Of a stretch of 64,000 nucleotides of DNA, positions 24,445 to 33,431 are shown one piece after another. The translations under genes and the position numbers were made by a program. Where the stretch lies: positions 1,535,501 to 1,599,500 of the forward strand of contig NZ_CP077426.1 in the NCBI RefSeq assembly GCF_019048845.1. Reading direction: 5' to 3'. Source of the stretch: Vibrio mimicus (GTDB lineage Bacteria > Pseudomonadota > Gammaproteobacteria > Enterobacterales > Vibrionaceae). Position 1 is the stretch's first letter; every line of letters begins with the position of its first letter. The notes under the pieces are model-generated. The model had not been told where the DNA came from. It saw nothing but the letters and a program-made list of their open reading frames with translations, and did not search any database.

Positions 24445-26607
24445 TTAGTTCCAAGGGCTGCAGGTTAGGGTAGACGGCATGCGTAGGTCATACGCCCAAC
24501 GGCGGCGTTCATTTTTCACACGGATCTCATCGTCCAATTCTCTTAACTGCGTTTGGAAGTTTTCTAGCAAAGGATAGACATTCGGATCGTGTTTGAACTG
24601 ACCTTTAGGGTATTTACCCAACGAGCGATGCCAATCTTCAGGAAGATCAGTAAATAGGCGAGAGAATACGAACAGAGCCATCCCCACATTAACGGGTGGG
24701 CAAGTATTTAACCAATCTCGCTCTGAGTAACCATAAGATGGCTCGATAGGATGCCCACGGTAAAACCCGAGTGCGCCCAATTTCATGAATGATGAAAAGC
24801 TGCTAAATCCATGATTGGGCGACATCCAATAGATGATGCGAGAAACTATATCGACGAGTTCTTCGATACTGCTCGCTTTATCTGGGAAGCCTTTTACCAA
24901 GCCTTTGTGGCGTGTTTCCGCTAAAAACGCCTGCAGTTCATTGTCTCGAATCACATCGTCATCTGAGTAGTAATATAAACGCAAGTATCCATCGACCCAT
25001 TCTTGAATAATCGGCATGAGCTTGTTGTCGTCATGCTGAGGGTATTCCTCCAAATTGGCATAGTTGGGATCGTCAAAGCGGTCAAATGGCGTACTTCCTG
25101 CAAAAAAATCATAGCTTTGAGCACGATTAAGCGTGGCTTGCACGAAACTCTCACTGCTAAATCCTGATAGCCGTTCCACCCCACCAGTGAGCAAACCATT
25201 AAATGGGCTGCCGTAGACAGGGTTACTGCCGGGAACTGTTTCTACGCCGATTTCTTGAAATATGCCCGTATGGTTATTGGTTACCAGCGCCATAAGGTGG
25301 GTGTCGAGCAAAGGTCTTAGCGGGTGGTATTCAGGAATTGTGCGGAAATACGCTACTGGAATCGGGCCGAGGTAAACGTGTGTGGAAAGGTGATCCACCA
25401 CGGAAGCCATAGAAGTCATCGTGGTGAAACTGCTTTTGGCCATTTTCCACGCATAAGCATTATCAGCAGGGGTGACAATCTTCGAAGGTGGATACTGATT
25501 ACCACCATAGCCGAAAAGACTCGAACTAAACCAGTACAGGTCTTCCCAAAAACCTCGACCAATATGGTTTTGCGTTGGTTGTATGGCGATTGTTTTCAGG
25601 CCTTCGCCATTGGCGGGAATGCCAAACAACGCAATGCCAGCATAAAGTCTTGCACCGAAGTTATCCCCATTTCGTTCTGCTACGGTCAGTTTGTGGAAGT
25701 CTTTGTAATCGACAATAAAGAGTCGTCCTTCACGCATGGCTGCATCGAGGTCGTCATTCTCAAATCCCTTCACCTTCTTAAAGTGACTATTGGTAATTGG
25801 AAACTTGGTCAGATGCTCAGTATATGGCTTGAAGTAGTTGAATACGGGGGTTTGCGAGGCGGTCATTAACCAACCGATAAGATCATCATCGTTGTAGTCG
25901 GCATCATACGATGCTTTTGGCCATTGTTTGATGCGTTGCTCATAGAGTGGATGGTCTGTACAAAAAGTTGGGTAAAAATCTAACTCTTTGACGTTGTAAC
26001 ATTTTCTCTGCGGTAAGGCCAAAATGATCGGGTCAATGATCTCAAAGTTAAATACCAGGTCATTGTCAAAAAGTTCGCCAAGTACCAAGTTTTTTATGTC
26101 TTCAATTTTCCCAAGATTTTGGAGATCGAGCGTGAGTAATGCATTGATGTTTTTGTCGACATAGGCGAATACCGCTTCAATTAAAGGAACGCCCGCAAAC
26201 TCTGGGTCACCATCATCCACCCCAAAATTATCTTCTTGCTCCTCAAGGCCACCACGAAATCGCCATACGGCTGCTTTTTGAACGTCATCACACATGACGT
26301 TGCCATGGACAACCGCTCCTGGAAGTCTGACGTAATCGTAGTAGTTCTCTCTTTTAGCAATGACTAACGCTGCTTTTCGTTTTTGTGACGTTATGGTGTC
26401 ATGCTGGGGAAGCGAAACTTGTGGATAGGGTGAGGCAGGGGCTTCACCACCGCCCAGACCCAACGGGACATTTTGCGCATTCTGTACATCTTCTTGTGAA
26501 ACGATATTTCTTAAAATTTCTTTGAAAATCACATTTCTCGGCTCACCTGTGTAGCAATAGCCGTCATTACCTAATGTAATATTTAGCGTTTTAGCTTGTT
26601 CGCTCAT
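24445..26607 (-). CDS. Lipoxygenase-family protein
   Basis: 720 residues, no signal peptide, strong site AGGAAG before ATG. The lipoxygenase catalytic domain is recognisable: GRGFWEDLYWFSSSLFGYG, then the first metal region VVDHLSTHVYLGPIPV (about residue 404), FRTIPEYHPLRPLLDTH right after, and a second metal helix region MSPNHGFSSFSSF (about 597). By eye the first pair is HxxxH where most relatives have HxxxxH, and the protein ends in Asn instead of the usual Ile ligand. It should dioxygenate polyunsaturated fatty acids if active. Lipoxygenases are rare in bacteria. Operon with the Tat-signal protein, divergent from an AraC regulator. Confidence 0.85.
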   Translation of the reverse strand: MSEQAKTLNITLGNDGYCYTGEPRNVIFKEILRNIVSQEDVQNAQNVPLGLGGGEAPASPYPQVSLPQHDTITSQKRKAALVIAKRENYYDYVRLPGAVVHGNVMCDDVQKAAVWRFRGGLEEQEDNFGVDDGDPEFAGVPLIEAVFAYVDKNINALLTLDLQNLGKIEDIKNLVLGELFDNDLVFNFEIIDPIILALPQRKCYNVKELDFYPTFCTDHPLYEQRIKQWPKASYDADYNDDDLIGWLMTASQTPVFNYFKPYTEHLTKFPITNSHFKKVKGFENDDLDAAMREGRLFIVDYKDFHKLTVAERNGDNFGARLYAGIALFGIPANGEGLKTIAIQPTQNHIGRGFWEDLYWFSSSLFGYGGNQYPPSKIVTPADNAYAWKMAKSSFTTMTSMASVVDHLSTHVYLGPIPVAYFRTIPEYHPLRPLLDTHLMALVTNNHTGIFQEIGVETVPGSNPVYGSPFNGLLTGGVERLSGFSSESFVQATLNRAQSYDFFAGSTPFDRFDDPNYANLEEYPQHDDNKLMPIIQEWVDGYLRLYYYSDDDVIRDNELQAFLAETRHKGLVKGFPDKASSIEELVDIVSRIIYWMSPNHGFSSFSSFMKLGALGFYRGHPIEPSYGYSERDWLNTCPPVNVGMALFVFSRLFTDLPEDWHRSLGKYPKGQFKHDPNVYPLLENFQTQLRELDDEIRVKNERRRWAYDLRMPSTLTCSPWN

Positions 26608-27326
26608 TTCGTTTCTTCCTTGTTACACTTAGTGCAAACGATTCACTGTTTGGATTGCCAGATAAACATCTATATCAATAGGCAAACTAAACAGTGGGTT
26701 TGCTTTCCACTTGCCAATTAACGCAGCACTGCTTCGGTTTATATGAAAGCCATATATGCTACGAGTAGGTTGAACGCACATTTAAATTAGCAACGGTAGA
26801 TACTTTAAACATTGTCCCAACGCGAAATTGATTTGTCTTTGCTATCTGTGCATCTTGTTTCAATTGGAGATTCTATTTTTCATGAACAGAAAGCCAATGA
26901 AAACATCTTATCTAATGGTAATAAATAAAGCGTAATTTAATGATAAGCTTGGGTGTTTTTCCTAAACTTTTCATTTGCTTTTAAAATTAACACTAAATTT
27001 ATTGTTGTAGATATTTTGGAGATTTCCTGCTTCATATATGAGATTTTTTACTTCATTAATTAATGCTTTCTGGTGGCGAGAATAAAGAGAATGATTAGAG
27101 TAATTGCTTATAAATACTCATTCATGGGAATCATGTCTCTGAAGTGAGATTTTCAAATTCTATCTTAAAAACACATTGTTTTGAGTTGCGAGTATCATTC
27201 CATGCGCTAATGTTAATTGCGTATTAAGTTCACATTGCGTTTCTGTGAAATAATTATAATTTTGAACAGTCGTTTATGTTGGCTCTCGTTTAGTTGTTTG
27301 GTTAAATCAGAAGTGGTTTAGTTGAT
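26608..27326. other. AT-rich intergenic region between lipoxygenase and AraC regulator
   Basis: About 720 nt without a supported gene, clearly richer in A+T than its flanks. It must contain the divergent promoters of the lipoxygenase operon and the regulator gene. The only clear structure I found is the inverted repeat at 26644-26696, just upstream of the lipoxygenase start. The composition suggests acquired DNA or an H-NS-silenced promoter. Confidence 0.5.
26644..26696. promoter_or_regulatory. Inverted repeat upstream of lipoxygenase
   Basis: CACTGTTTGGATTGCC (26644-26659) and GGCAAACTAAACAGTG (26681-26696) are inverted copies matching at 14 of 16 positions, 21 nt apart. They lie 37-89 nt before the lipoxygenase ATG. 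They could be an operator for the adjacent AraC protein or a leader hairpin. Confidence 0.45.
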
Positions 27327-28391
27327 ATGAGCGCTTATTACTCCACACTCAGCGGTTGGATTATCCCCGTCACAAGGGCGATGAAAGCCCATGGCATGGA
27401 TCCTGTTGCTACCCTCGAACGCTTTGATATTTCTCCCTCAGAGGTCAATGACCCCGAGGGGCGGATATGCGTTCAATCGTTAGGTAATCTCTTTGCCTAT
27501 TGCAATAAGGCAATCGGAGGCCGGTCTTTTAACATTGATGTCGCGAGAAGTTTTCATCCTTCAGCTCTTCACGCCTTAGGGTATGCCATTCAATCCGCGT
27601 ATAACCTACGTGAAGCCCTCGAACGGGTAGCTCAATATAAAAGGGTGGTATCTAACTGCAGCAACATGTCGGCCTATGCCTCAGGTGATGATTTTGTCGC
27701 AGAGCTTGAGGTTTATCGCTACACCGATACGGGCAGGCAAGTATTAACACCACTCTTAATTGAATCCTTCCTTGCGACTTTGGTTCAGCTCTCTCGTGAC
27801 ATGGTCGGCGAGGAAATTGCGCCAACTCGTATTGAATATACGTTCGAACGCTTTAGTGAAGAATGCCCAATTGTGGATGAGTTTTATGATTGTCCAATCC
27901 TGTATGGCTGCAAACGTAATGCTGTATTGTTCGATTTAAATTTGGTTCAAGAACAAGCTTTTGGTAGTAATCCTGTGATGAACCAAATACACATCGAAAT
28001 GCTGAATCAAATTATGTGCCGAGTCGATAAAGAAAATCTTTTTTATCAAATAGAAAGAAAGATTTTAGAAGGCTTGCCGATGACTATTCCATCTCAAGGC
28101 GATATTGCAAAACAATTAGGGCTGAGCCTTCGTAATCTTCAAAGAAAACTGAGCGAACAGGGTACGTGTTATAAAGATATTCTTGATAATACACGACATA
28201 GACTCACGCTAAACTATATAAAACAACCTCATATGAGTATTAGTGAAGTCGGTTATTTAGTTGGTTTTTCAAATGTGGCTAATTTCAATCGTGCATTTCG
28301 GCGTTGGAAAGGATGCGCACCGGGAGAATATCGCTCACAGTATTTATCGACCTATGAACGAGTGAAGCACAGTGGTTCACTCACGCTTTGA
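27327..28391 (+). CDS. AraC-family regulator with Arabinose_bd-type sensor domain
   Basis: 354 residues. The N-terminal domain (about 20-210) has the look of the PF12625 sensor found in OruR-like regulators (SALHALGYAIQSAYNLREALERVAQYKR is split here as SALHALGYAIQSA and LREALERVAQY). The C-terminal DNA-binding domain (about 250-340) has two helix-turn-helix units: SQGDIAKQLGLSLRNLQRKL and SISEVGYLVGFSNVANFNRA with RRWKGCAPGEYR. Such regulators often activate adjacent lipid or steroid genes. It lies divergent from lipoxygenase and upstream of the aldehyde dehydrogenase. A terminator follows. Confidence 0.9.
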   Translation: MSAYYSTLSGWIIPVTRAMKAHGMDPVATLERFDISPSEVNDPEGRICVQSLGNLFAYCNKAIGGRSFNIDVARSFHPSALHALGYAIQSAYNLREALERVAQYKRVVSNCSNMSAYASGDDFVAELEVYRYTDTGRQVLTPLLIESFLATLVQLSRDMVGEEIAPTRIEYTFERFSEECPIVDEFYDCPILYGCKRNAVLFDLNLVQEQAFGSNPVMNQIHIEMLNQIMCRVDKENLFYQIERKILEGLPMTIPSQGDIAKQLGLSLRNLQRKLSEQGTCYKDILDNTRHRLTLNYIKQPHMSISEVGYLVGFSNVANFNRAFRRWKGCAPGEYRSQYLSTYERVKHSGSLTL

Positions 28392-28415
28392 AATCATGGA
28401 TGTAAATATCGATAA

Positions 28416-28444
28416 AAAGTAAATCCTCGCGATTTGCTTTTTTA
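28416..28444 (+). terminator. Terminator after the AraC regulator gene
   Basis: Stem AAAGTAAATC / GATTTGCTTT (one G-T pair) with loop CTCGC, followed by a T run. It separates the regulator from the aldehyde dehydrogenase, which therefore needs its own promoter in 28445-28601. Confidence 0.75.
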
Positions 28445-28601
28445 TTTGTGTTATTTGGGATAACAGTTTGGCACACGTGAACAAACACTCATAAATCGTT
28501 CTGGCGCATAGTGACATGAGTTGTTGAACCCATTAACTAAGCCCAACTTTCGAGTCATTACTGATTATTTTGAACGAAAAATAGGGCGTAAGGAGCTCTG
28601 A

Positions 28602-30062
28602 ATGAGTCACGCAGAACCGATTCCAGTAGCAATATTTAAGGATAAGGAAGTGGATGCCTCCTCATCCATCGAGTTGCTCTTTGATGCGCAAAAAAAAGCA
28701 TTTGCTTTAGATAGATATCCGAGTTACGAATCTCGGGTGCGTGATCTAAAGAGACTCAAAACAGCGCTTCTCGCGAACAAGAACGAACTGCTGACGGCAT
28801 TGGAGCGAGATTTCCTTTATCGCAGTCATGATGAAACGCTGATTGGAGATATCTTTACTTCAACTTCAGCCATCGAATACACCCTCAAAAATCTCAAATC
28901 TTGGATGAAACCTCAACGGCGTAAAGTCGGCATGGTGTTCCAACCCGCATCGGCAAACATTCATTATCAACCCCTTGGCGTAGTTGGGATTATCGCTCCA
29001 TGGAACTATCCGGTTTTTCTGACATTGGGTCCTTTGGTGGCTGCGATAGCCGCCGGTAACCGAGCTATGATCAAAGTGTCTGAATTTACGCCACAAACCA
29101 ACATGGTATTGATGCGGATGCTGGCCAGTGTGTTTGAGCGAAACAAGGTGTGTGTCATCGAGGGAGAGGCGAAAACGGCCGCATTTTTCTCTATCCTGCC
29201 GTTTGATCACTTACTGTTCACGGGGTCGACTCAAGTTGGGCGTCAGGTCATGAAAGCGGCAGCCAATAACTTAGTGCCGGTGACCTTGGAGTTGGGGGGG
29301 AAATCTCCTGTGATCATTGATGGCAAGATCAGCATGAATGCGGCCGTGAAACGCTTTATTTACGGAAAAACCCTGAATGCAGGGCAGACATGTGTCGCGC
29401 CAGATTACATTTACTGCCCTGAACCACGTATCAATGAGTTGGTGGAAGCCATTAAGAAACAGTACGAGTCGATGTATCCCTCTGCATTAGGATGCGAGTG
29501 CCGAACACGTATTATCAATACGCGCCAGTTCAATCGGTTACAAGGTTATCTCGATGATGCCAAAGCCAAAGGTGCAAAGGTTGTCGCCTTAGGAAAGGTG
29601 AAAATGAATGGCGAGTCATGTTTTATGCCGTTGACCTTGGTTTTGAATGCCACCTCAGAGATGACGGTGATGCAAGAAGAGATTTTTGGCCCAATTTTAC
29701 CGATCCTCGGTTACTCCGATGTTCAAGCTGTGATTAATGGCATTAACGAGAATCCACGTCCTTTAGGTTTGTACATCCAAAGTCACGACAAGCAATTCCA
29801 AAATAGGATACTGACACAAACTCATGCGGGTGGCGTCTGTATCAATGATGCGGCATTCCAAGTTGTCATGGACGATCTACCATTTGGTGGTGTAGGCGCG
29901 TCAGGGATTGGCAGTTATCATGGGGTTGAAGGATTCCGAACTTTCTCTCATGCGAAGTCAGTGCTGAGCCGTGGTCACCTGTTTTTTGGCGATATGCTTT
30001 TTCCTCCTTATGGAAAAGCCTTTCATCGAATGTTCTACAAGCTTTTCATTGGCCATGATTGA
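28602..30062 (+). CDS. NAD(P)-dependent aldehyde dehydrogenase (coniferyl/fatty aldehyde type)
   Basis: 486 residues. ALDH motifs: IIAPWNYPVFLTLGPLVAA (about 129), LLFTGSTQVGRQVM (about 205), Glu in TLELGGKSPV (about 229), and the catalytic Cys in NAGQTCVAPDY (about 263). The group matches coniferyl-aldehyde and fatty-aldehyde dehydrogenases. The C-terminus (FPPYGKAFHRMFYKLFIG) is aromatic and basic and may touch the membrane. AAGGAG before ATG is strong. It could oxidise aldehydes formed by breakdown of lipid hydroperoxides. It is followed after about 84 nt by an acyl-CoA ligase. Confidence 0.92.
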   Translation: MSHAEPIPVAIFKDKEVDASSSIELLFDAQKKAFALDRYPSYESRVRDLKRLKTALLANKNELLTALERDFLYRSHDETLIGDIFTSTSAIEYTLKNLKSWMKPQRRKVGMVFQPASANIHYQPLGVVGIIAPWNYPVFLTLGPLVAAIAAGNRAMIKVSEFTPQTNMVLMRMLASVFERNKVCVIEGEAKTAAFFSILPFDHLLFTGSTQVGRQVMKAAANNLVPVTLELGGKSPVIIDGKISMNAAVKRFIYGKTLNAGQTCVAPDYIYCPEPRINELVEAIKKQYESMYPSALGCECRTRIINTRQFNRLQGYLDDAKAKGAKVVALGKVKMNGESCFMPLTLVLNATSEMTVMQEEIFGPILPILGYSDVQAVINGINENPRPLGLYIQSHDKQFQNRILTQTHAGGVCINDAAFQVVMDDLPFGGVGASGIGSYHGVEGFRTFSHAKSVLSRGHLFFGDMLFPPYGKAFHRMFYKLFIGHD

Positions 30063-30146
30063 TGCAAAATCGGAACGATAGGAATGTATGGAATGACTTC
30101 GCCGTTGACGAAGTCATTGTTGATTTACCGGAAAAGGAGAGCCACC

Positions 30147-31706
30147 GTGTTAGCAGAACAGATGCAAAATTTACACATCCCGAAATTGATTGAAGAAGCC
30201 TGCGCGAAGTTTGCGGATAAAACGGCTTTTTTCTGCGGTGACCAAAGCCTCACATATCGTGAAGTGGAACAGCAATCGAAGGCCATGGCCGCATGGCTGC
30301 AAAACCATACTCAGTTAAAACCGGGTGACCGAATCGCCATTCAGCTTCCCAATATCTTGGCATTCCCGATTGTCGCTTTTGCGGCGCTTCGGGCTGGGTT
30401 GGTGCTGGTGAATACTAACCCTATGTATACGCCACGAGAAATGCGACACCAATTTTCAGATTCTGGCGCAAAGGCATTAGTCATTTGGGGGGCTATTTCA
30501 GGATCGTTAGCAACGATTATTGATGACACTGAGTTAGAGCTGGTCATCTATGTCAACGGTTCAGTGAATGAAAACCTTGCTAGTAAAAAGGTTGTTTGTC
30601 AGGTAACTCTAGAAGAGGCTCTCAGTGCAACGGGGGATGCATTTAGGGCCCCGCAGCTAAGTGGCCATGATCTCTGTCTGTTGCAATATACTGGCGGCAC
30701 CACAGGCAAGGCGAAAGGCGCATGCTTAACGCATGCCTCGGTAATGTCCAATACGCTGCAAATTCATGAACGGCTTCAAAAGGTCATCGTTGCAGGTGAG
30801 GAGACTTTTGTCTGCCCATTACCGCTTTATCATATCTACGCTTTTGCCGTGAACCTTATCCTGTTTTTCTCGCAGGGGAATACCAACATTCTTATTCCCA
30901 ATCCACGTGATCTTGATGGATTTGTTGCCCAGCTCAAATCACACAAGTTTACGGGCTTTGCTGGTATTAACACTCTGTTTGTTGGCCTTTGTCGCCATGA
31001 AGGTTTTCGTCAGTTGGACTTCTCATCGCTTAAACTCACGATTTCCGGTGGTACAGCCTTGATTGATGCAGCGCGCATTGGGTGGGAAAAAGTGACGGGG
31101 TCGACCATTACGGAAGGCTACGGCATGTCGGAAACATCCCCCGTGATTTGCCTCAACGAACCGGGGGAAGAGCACTTCGGCACCGTGGGTCGGCCGTTAA
31201 TGGGTACAACAGTAGAGATTTGGGATCTGGATGACTTACCACTGCCGGATGGCGAAGTGGGGCAAATTGTCGTGAAAGGTGCACAAGTGATGCAAGGCTA
31301 CTGGAACAACCTTGCGGAAACTGAGGCGGTGCTCACCACAGATCGTTACTTCAAAACCGGAGATATGGGGGTGATTCTTAATGATGGCTGTGTGCAAATT
31401 GTCGATCGCCTGAAAGATATGATTTTAGTCTCTGGTTTCAATGTCTATCCCAGTGAAGTGGAACAAGTGCTTTGTTCACATCCCGACGTTGCAGAAGCGG
31501 CGGTGATTGCCGTACCAGACGATAACACGGGAGAGGCGGTCAAAGCCTTTATTACCTCAACGTTTGAGATTGATATGCCTGCATTAGTCGCATACTGTCG
31601 CGAGAATCTCACCGCCTATAAAGTGCCGAAGTACATCGAGCAGTTGAAAGAGCTGCCCAAGAGTGCCGTTGGAAAAATATTGAGAAAAGATTTAAGAACC
31701 CATTAA
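30147..31706 (+). CDS. Long-chain fatty acid-CoA ligase-like enzyme
   Basis: 519 residues from GTG 30147, chosen because AAAAGGAGAGCC lies just before it; a longer frame from 30084 has no such site. AMP-forming adenylation motifs: YTGGTTGKAKGACLTH (P-loop, about residue 183), YGMSETSPVI (about 326), YFKTGDMG (about 401), DRLKDMILVSGFNVYPSEVE (split motif, about 418) and the C-terminal Lys in PKSAVGKILRKDLR. It should activate a fatty or aryl acid to its CoA ester. Located directly behind the aldehyde dehydrogenase, it can take over the acid product. FadD-like, but more than one such gene is normal in Vibrio. Confidence 0.9.
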   Translation: MLAEQMQNLHIPKLIEEACAKFADKTAFFCGDQSLTYREVEQQSKAMAAWLQNHTQLKPGDRIAIQLPNILAFPIVAFAALRAGLVLVNTNPMYTPREMRHQFSDSGAKALVIWGAISGSLATIIDDTELELVIYVNGSVNENLASKKVVCQVTLEEALSATGDAFRAPQLSGHDLCLLQYTGGTTGKAKGACLTHASVMSNTLQIHERLQKVIVAGEETFVCPLPLYHIYAFAVNLILFFSQGNTNILIPNPRDLDGFVAQLKSHKFTGFAGINTLFVGLCRHEGFRQLDFSSLKLTISGGTALIDAARIGWEKVTGSTITEGYGMSETSPVICLNEPGEEHFGTVGRPLMGTTVEIWDLDDLPLPDGEVGQIVVKGAQVMQGYWNNLAETEAVLTTDRYFKTGDMGVILNDGCVQIVDRLKDMILVSGFNVYPSEVEQVLCSHPDVAEAAVIAVPDDNTGEAVKAFITSTFEIDMPALVAYCRENLTAYKVPKYIEQLKELPKSAVGKILRKDLRTH

Positions 31707-31730
31707 TAAACACAGACTTTTCACATTTTG

Positions 31731-31753
31731 CGGCGCGTTGAGCGCCGTTTTTT
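31731..31753 (+). terminator. Terminator of the acyl-CoA ligase operon
   Basis: Stem CGGCGC / GCGCCG with loop GTTGA followed by six T. Confidence 0.9.
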
Positions 31754-31846
31754 ATTCCTCAGAATCTCTATGGACGGAAATAGCAAAACCCCAATTGCCC
31801 AATATAGTGAGGGGAGATGAATATAGAAAAAGAGAGATAAGCGAAT

Positions 31847-31871
31847 AAAAAAGCCCGATGACTCATCGGGC
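31847..31871 (-). terminator. Terminator of the FadL-type gene
   Basis: Stem GCCCGATG / CATCGGGC with a 3-nt loop. On the minus strand it is followed by a T run, about 30 nt after the FadL stop codon. Confidence 0.85.
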
Positions 31872-31902
31872 GGCTCCCAACAAAGGGAAAAACAGGAGGT
31901 GA

Positions 31903-33168
31903 CTAAAAACGGTAATTTGCTTGAGCGCCGAGAATAATCAGATGGCCACTGACCGTATAGTTATTCGAAGCTGCAAACAGACTGTTTTCGGTAAAGGATT
32001 CGTCTGAACGATCCATGTAAGCCAGACCCACATCAAACGACCAATGGTCAGACTGCTGATAGTTTGCCCCCACGGAGTACCAATACGCATCTTGATCAGG
32101 AATACTGAGGGTGGTTTGTCCGGCTTTTTGATCCAGCGCGAAGCCTGCCCGTAGCTTAATGGCGGGGTTGAGCTGGTAAGTTGCACCGATCGCCCAGCGC
32201 CAACTGTCGTCATAGCGCTCACCTTTGTAGAAACAAACACCGCCATTCGCATTGCAATCACTGCTACTGGCAGAAAATGACTGGTAATCACTCCATTGTG
32301 TCCAAAGCGCACTGTAGTGAATCGCAATATTGTCGTTCAGTTGATGAAAACCGGAAAATTCAGCGATAGCTGGCAGTGGCACTTTCGAAGTCGCAGTGGT
32401 TGAACCGCCACCCAGGATTGCAACGCCGGGACTGAAATCGAAAAATTTTCCTTCAAGCTTAAGGTCAACCCCAGAACGGTAGGCGAGCCCAAAACGATTT
32501 TTGTTGTTAAGTTCAAGCAGAGCACCAAGGTTCCAACCGAATGCCCAGTCATCACCATCCCAACTCATGATTTTGTCAGATGCCTGTTTACCAAAGAGTG
32601 GTGCTCCGCCGCCATAGTGACGATTCATTTTGCCCGTGGCGTAAAGAACGCTCACTCCCGCACCCAAACTTAACATTGGGTTGATTTTGTACGCCAAAGA
32701 CGGGTTCAGGTTTACCGTAAACAGTTTCGTGTCGCCGCCAATATCCCCCGCGATGAAATCATCTTTTAAGTCCGTACCCAACCCATAGTTTGCATAGAAA
32801 CCTAATCCGGCAGCGAGTTGCTCATTGAGTGGCTGCACATAATAGGCCGCAGGAACAACCGCGGAAGGAACAAAATCAGAGGAAGACTGCGCATCTGATG
32901 GGCCATTGGCATCAAGACTTGCATCAAAATAGAGCATGGATGCAGCAACGGCAGGGCGATCAAACAAAGTCATTGTTGCAGGGTTTCTTCCCATGGATGC
33001 GGCCGTATCGCCAATGGCGGCCTCTCCGGAGTAAGCCCTCCCAAGGCCTGCAATGGAGTCAAACGAGATTTGATATCCGGCGGCGTGTGTGTGTGAAGCG
33101 ACTAGCACAGAGGCAATGAGTACGCTCAATACCGAAATTTTTGTGTGAACTGTTTTTATGTTGTCCAT
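31903..33168 (-). CDS. FadL-family outer-membrane fatty acid channel
   Basis: 421 residues from ATG 33168 (GAGGTAGTT upstream); the longer in-frame start at 33249 would mask the signal peptide. Signal peptide cleaved after SHTHA. The mature N-terminus AGYQISFDSIAGLGRAYSG and the SMGRNPATMTLF segment are typical of the FadL hatch and first strand. The C-terminus ends NYRF, a beta-barrel end signature. The family takes up long-chain fatty acids and other hydrophobic compounds. Convergent with the acyl-CoA ligase, it completes an uptake-to-activation set. Confidence 0.92.
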   Translation of the reverse strand: MDNIKTVHTKISVLSVLIASVLVASHTHAAGYQISFDSIAGLGRAYSGEAAIGDTAASMGRNPATMTLFDRPAVAASMLYFDASLDANGPSDAQSSSDFVPSAVVPAAYYVQPLNEQLAAGLGFYANYGLGTDLKDDFIAGDIGGDTKLFTVNLNPSLAYKINPMLSLGAGVSVLYATGKMNRHYGGGAPLFGKQASDKIMSWDGDDWAFGWNLGALLELNNKNRFGLAYRSGVDLKLEGKFFDFSPGVAILGGGSTTATSKVPLPAIAEFSGFHQLNDNIAIHYSALWTQWSDYQSFSASSSDCNANGGVCFYKGERYDDSWRWAIGATYQLNPAIKLRAGFALDQKAGQTTLSIPDQDAYWYSVGANYQQSDHWSFDVGLAYMDRSDESFTENSLFAASNNYTVSGHLIILGAQANYRF

Positions 33169-33431
33169 AACTACCTCATGGCTCTGAGTGGCTGATTCAA
33201 TCCTATCCCCATTTTGGGGGGGCTCAGAGATAGTAGGTGGCGTTTTCAAAACTCTCGTTGTCTTTGCATGCCAGTGGATTATCTGATGGTGAATGTAGTG
33301 AGAAGGGCGGTGTCGTTTTGAATAGATGAAAACAGCGTATTAACCGTGTTCAAGCATGCAATGCATATGTCTGAAATTTCGTATAGATCAACGAGTTCAT
33401 CACACAAATCTGGTATAAGGTACCCAGTTTT

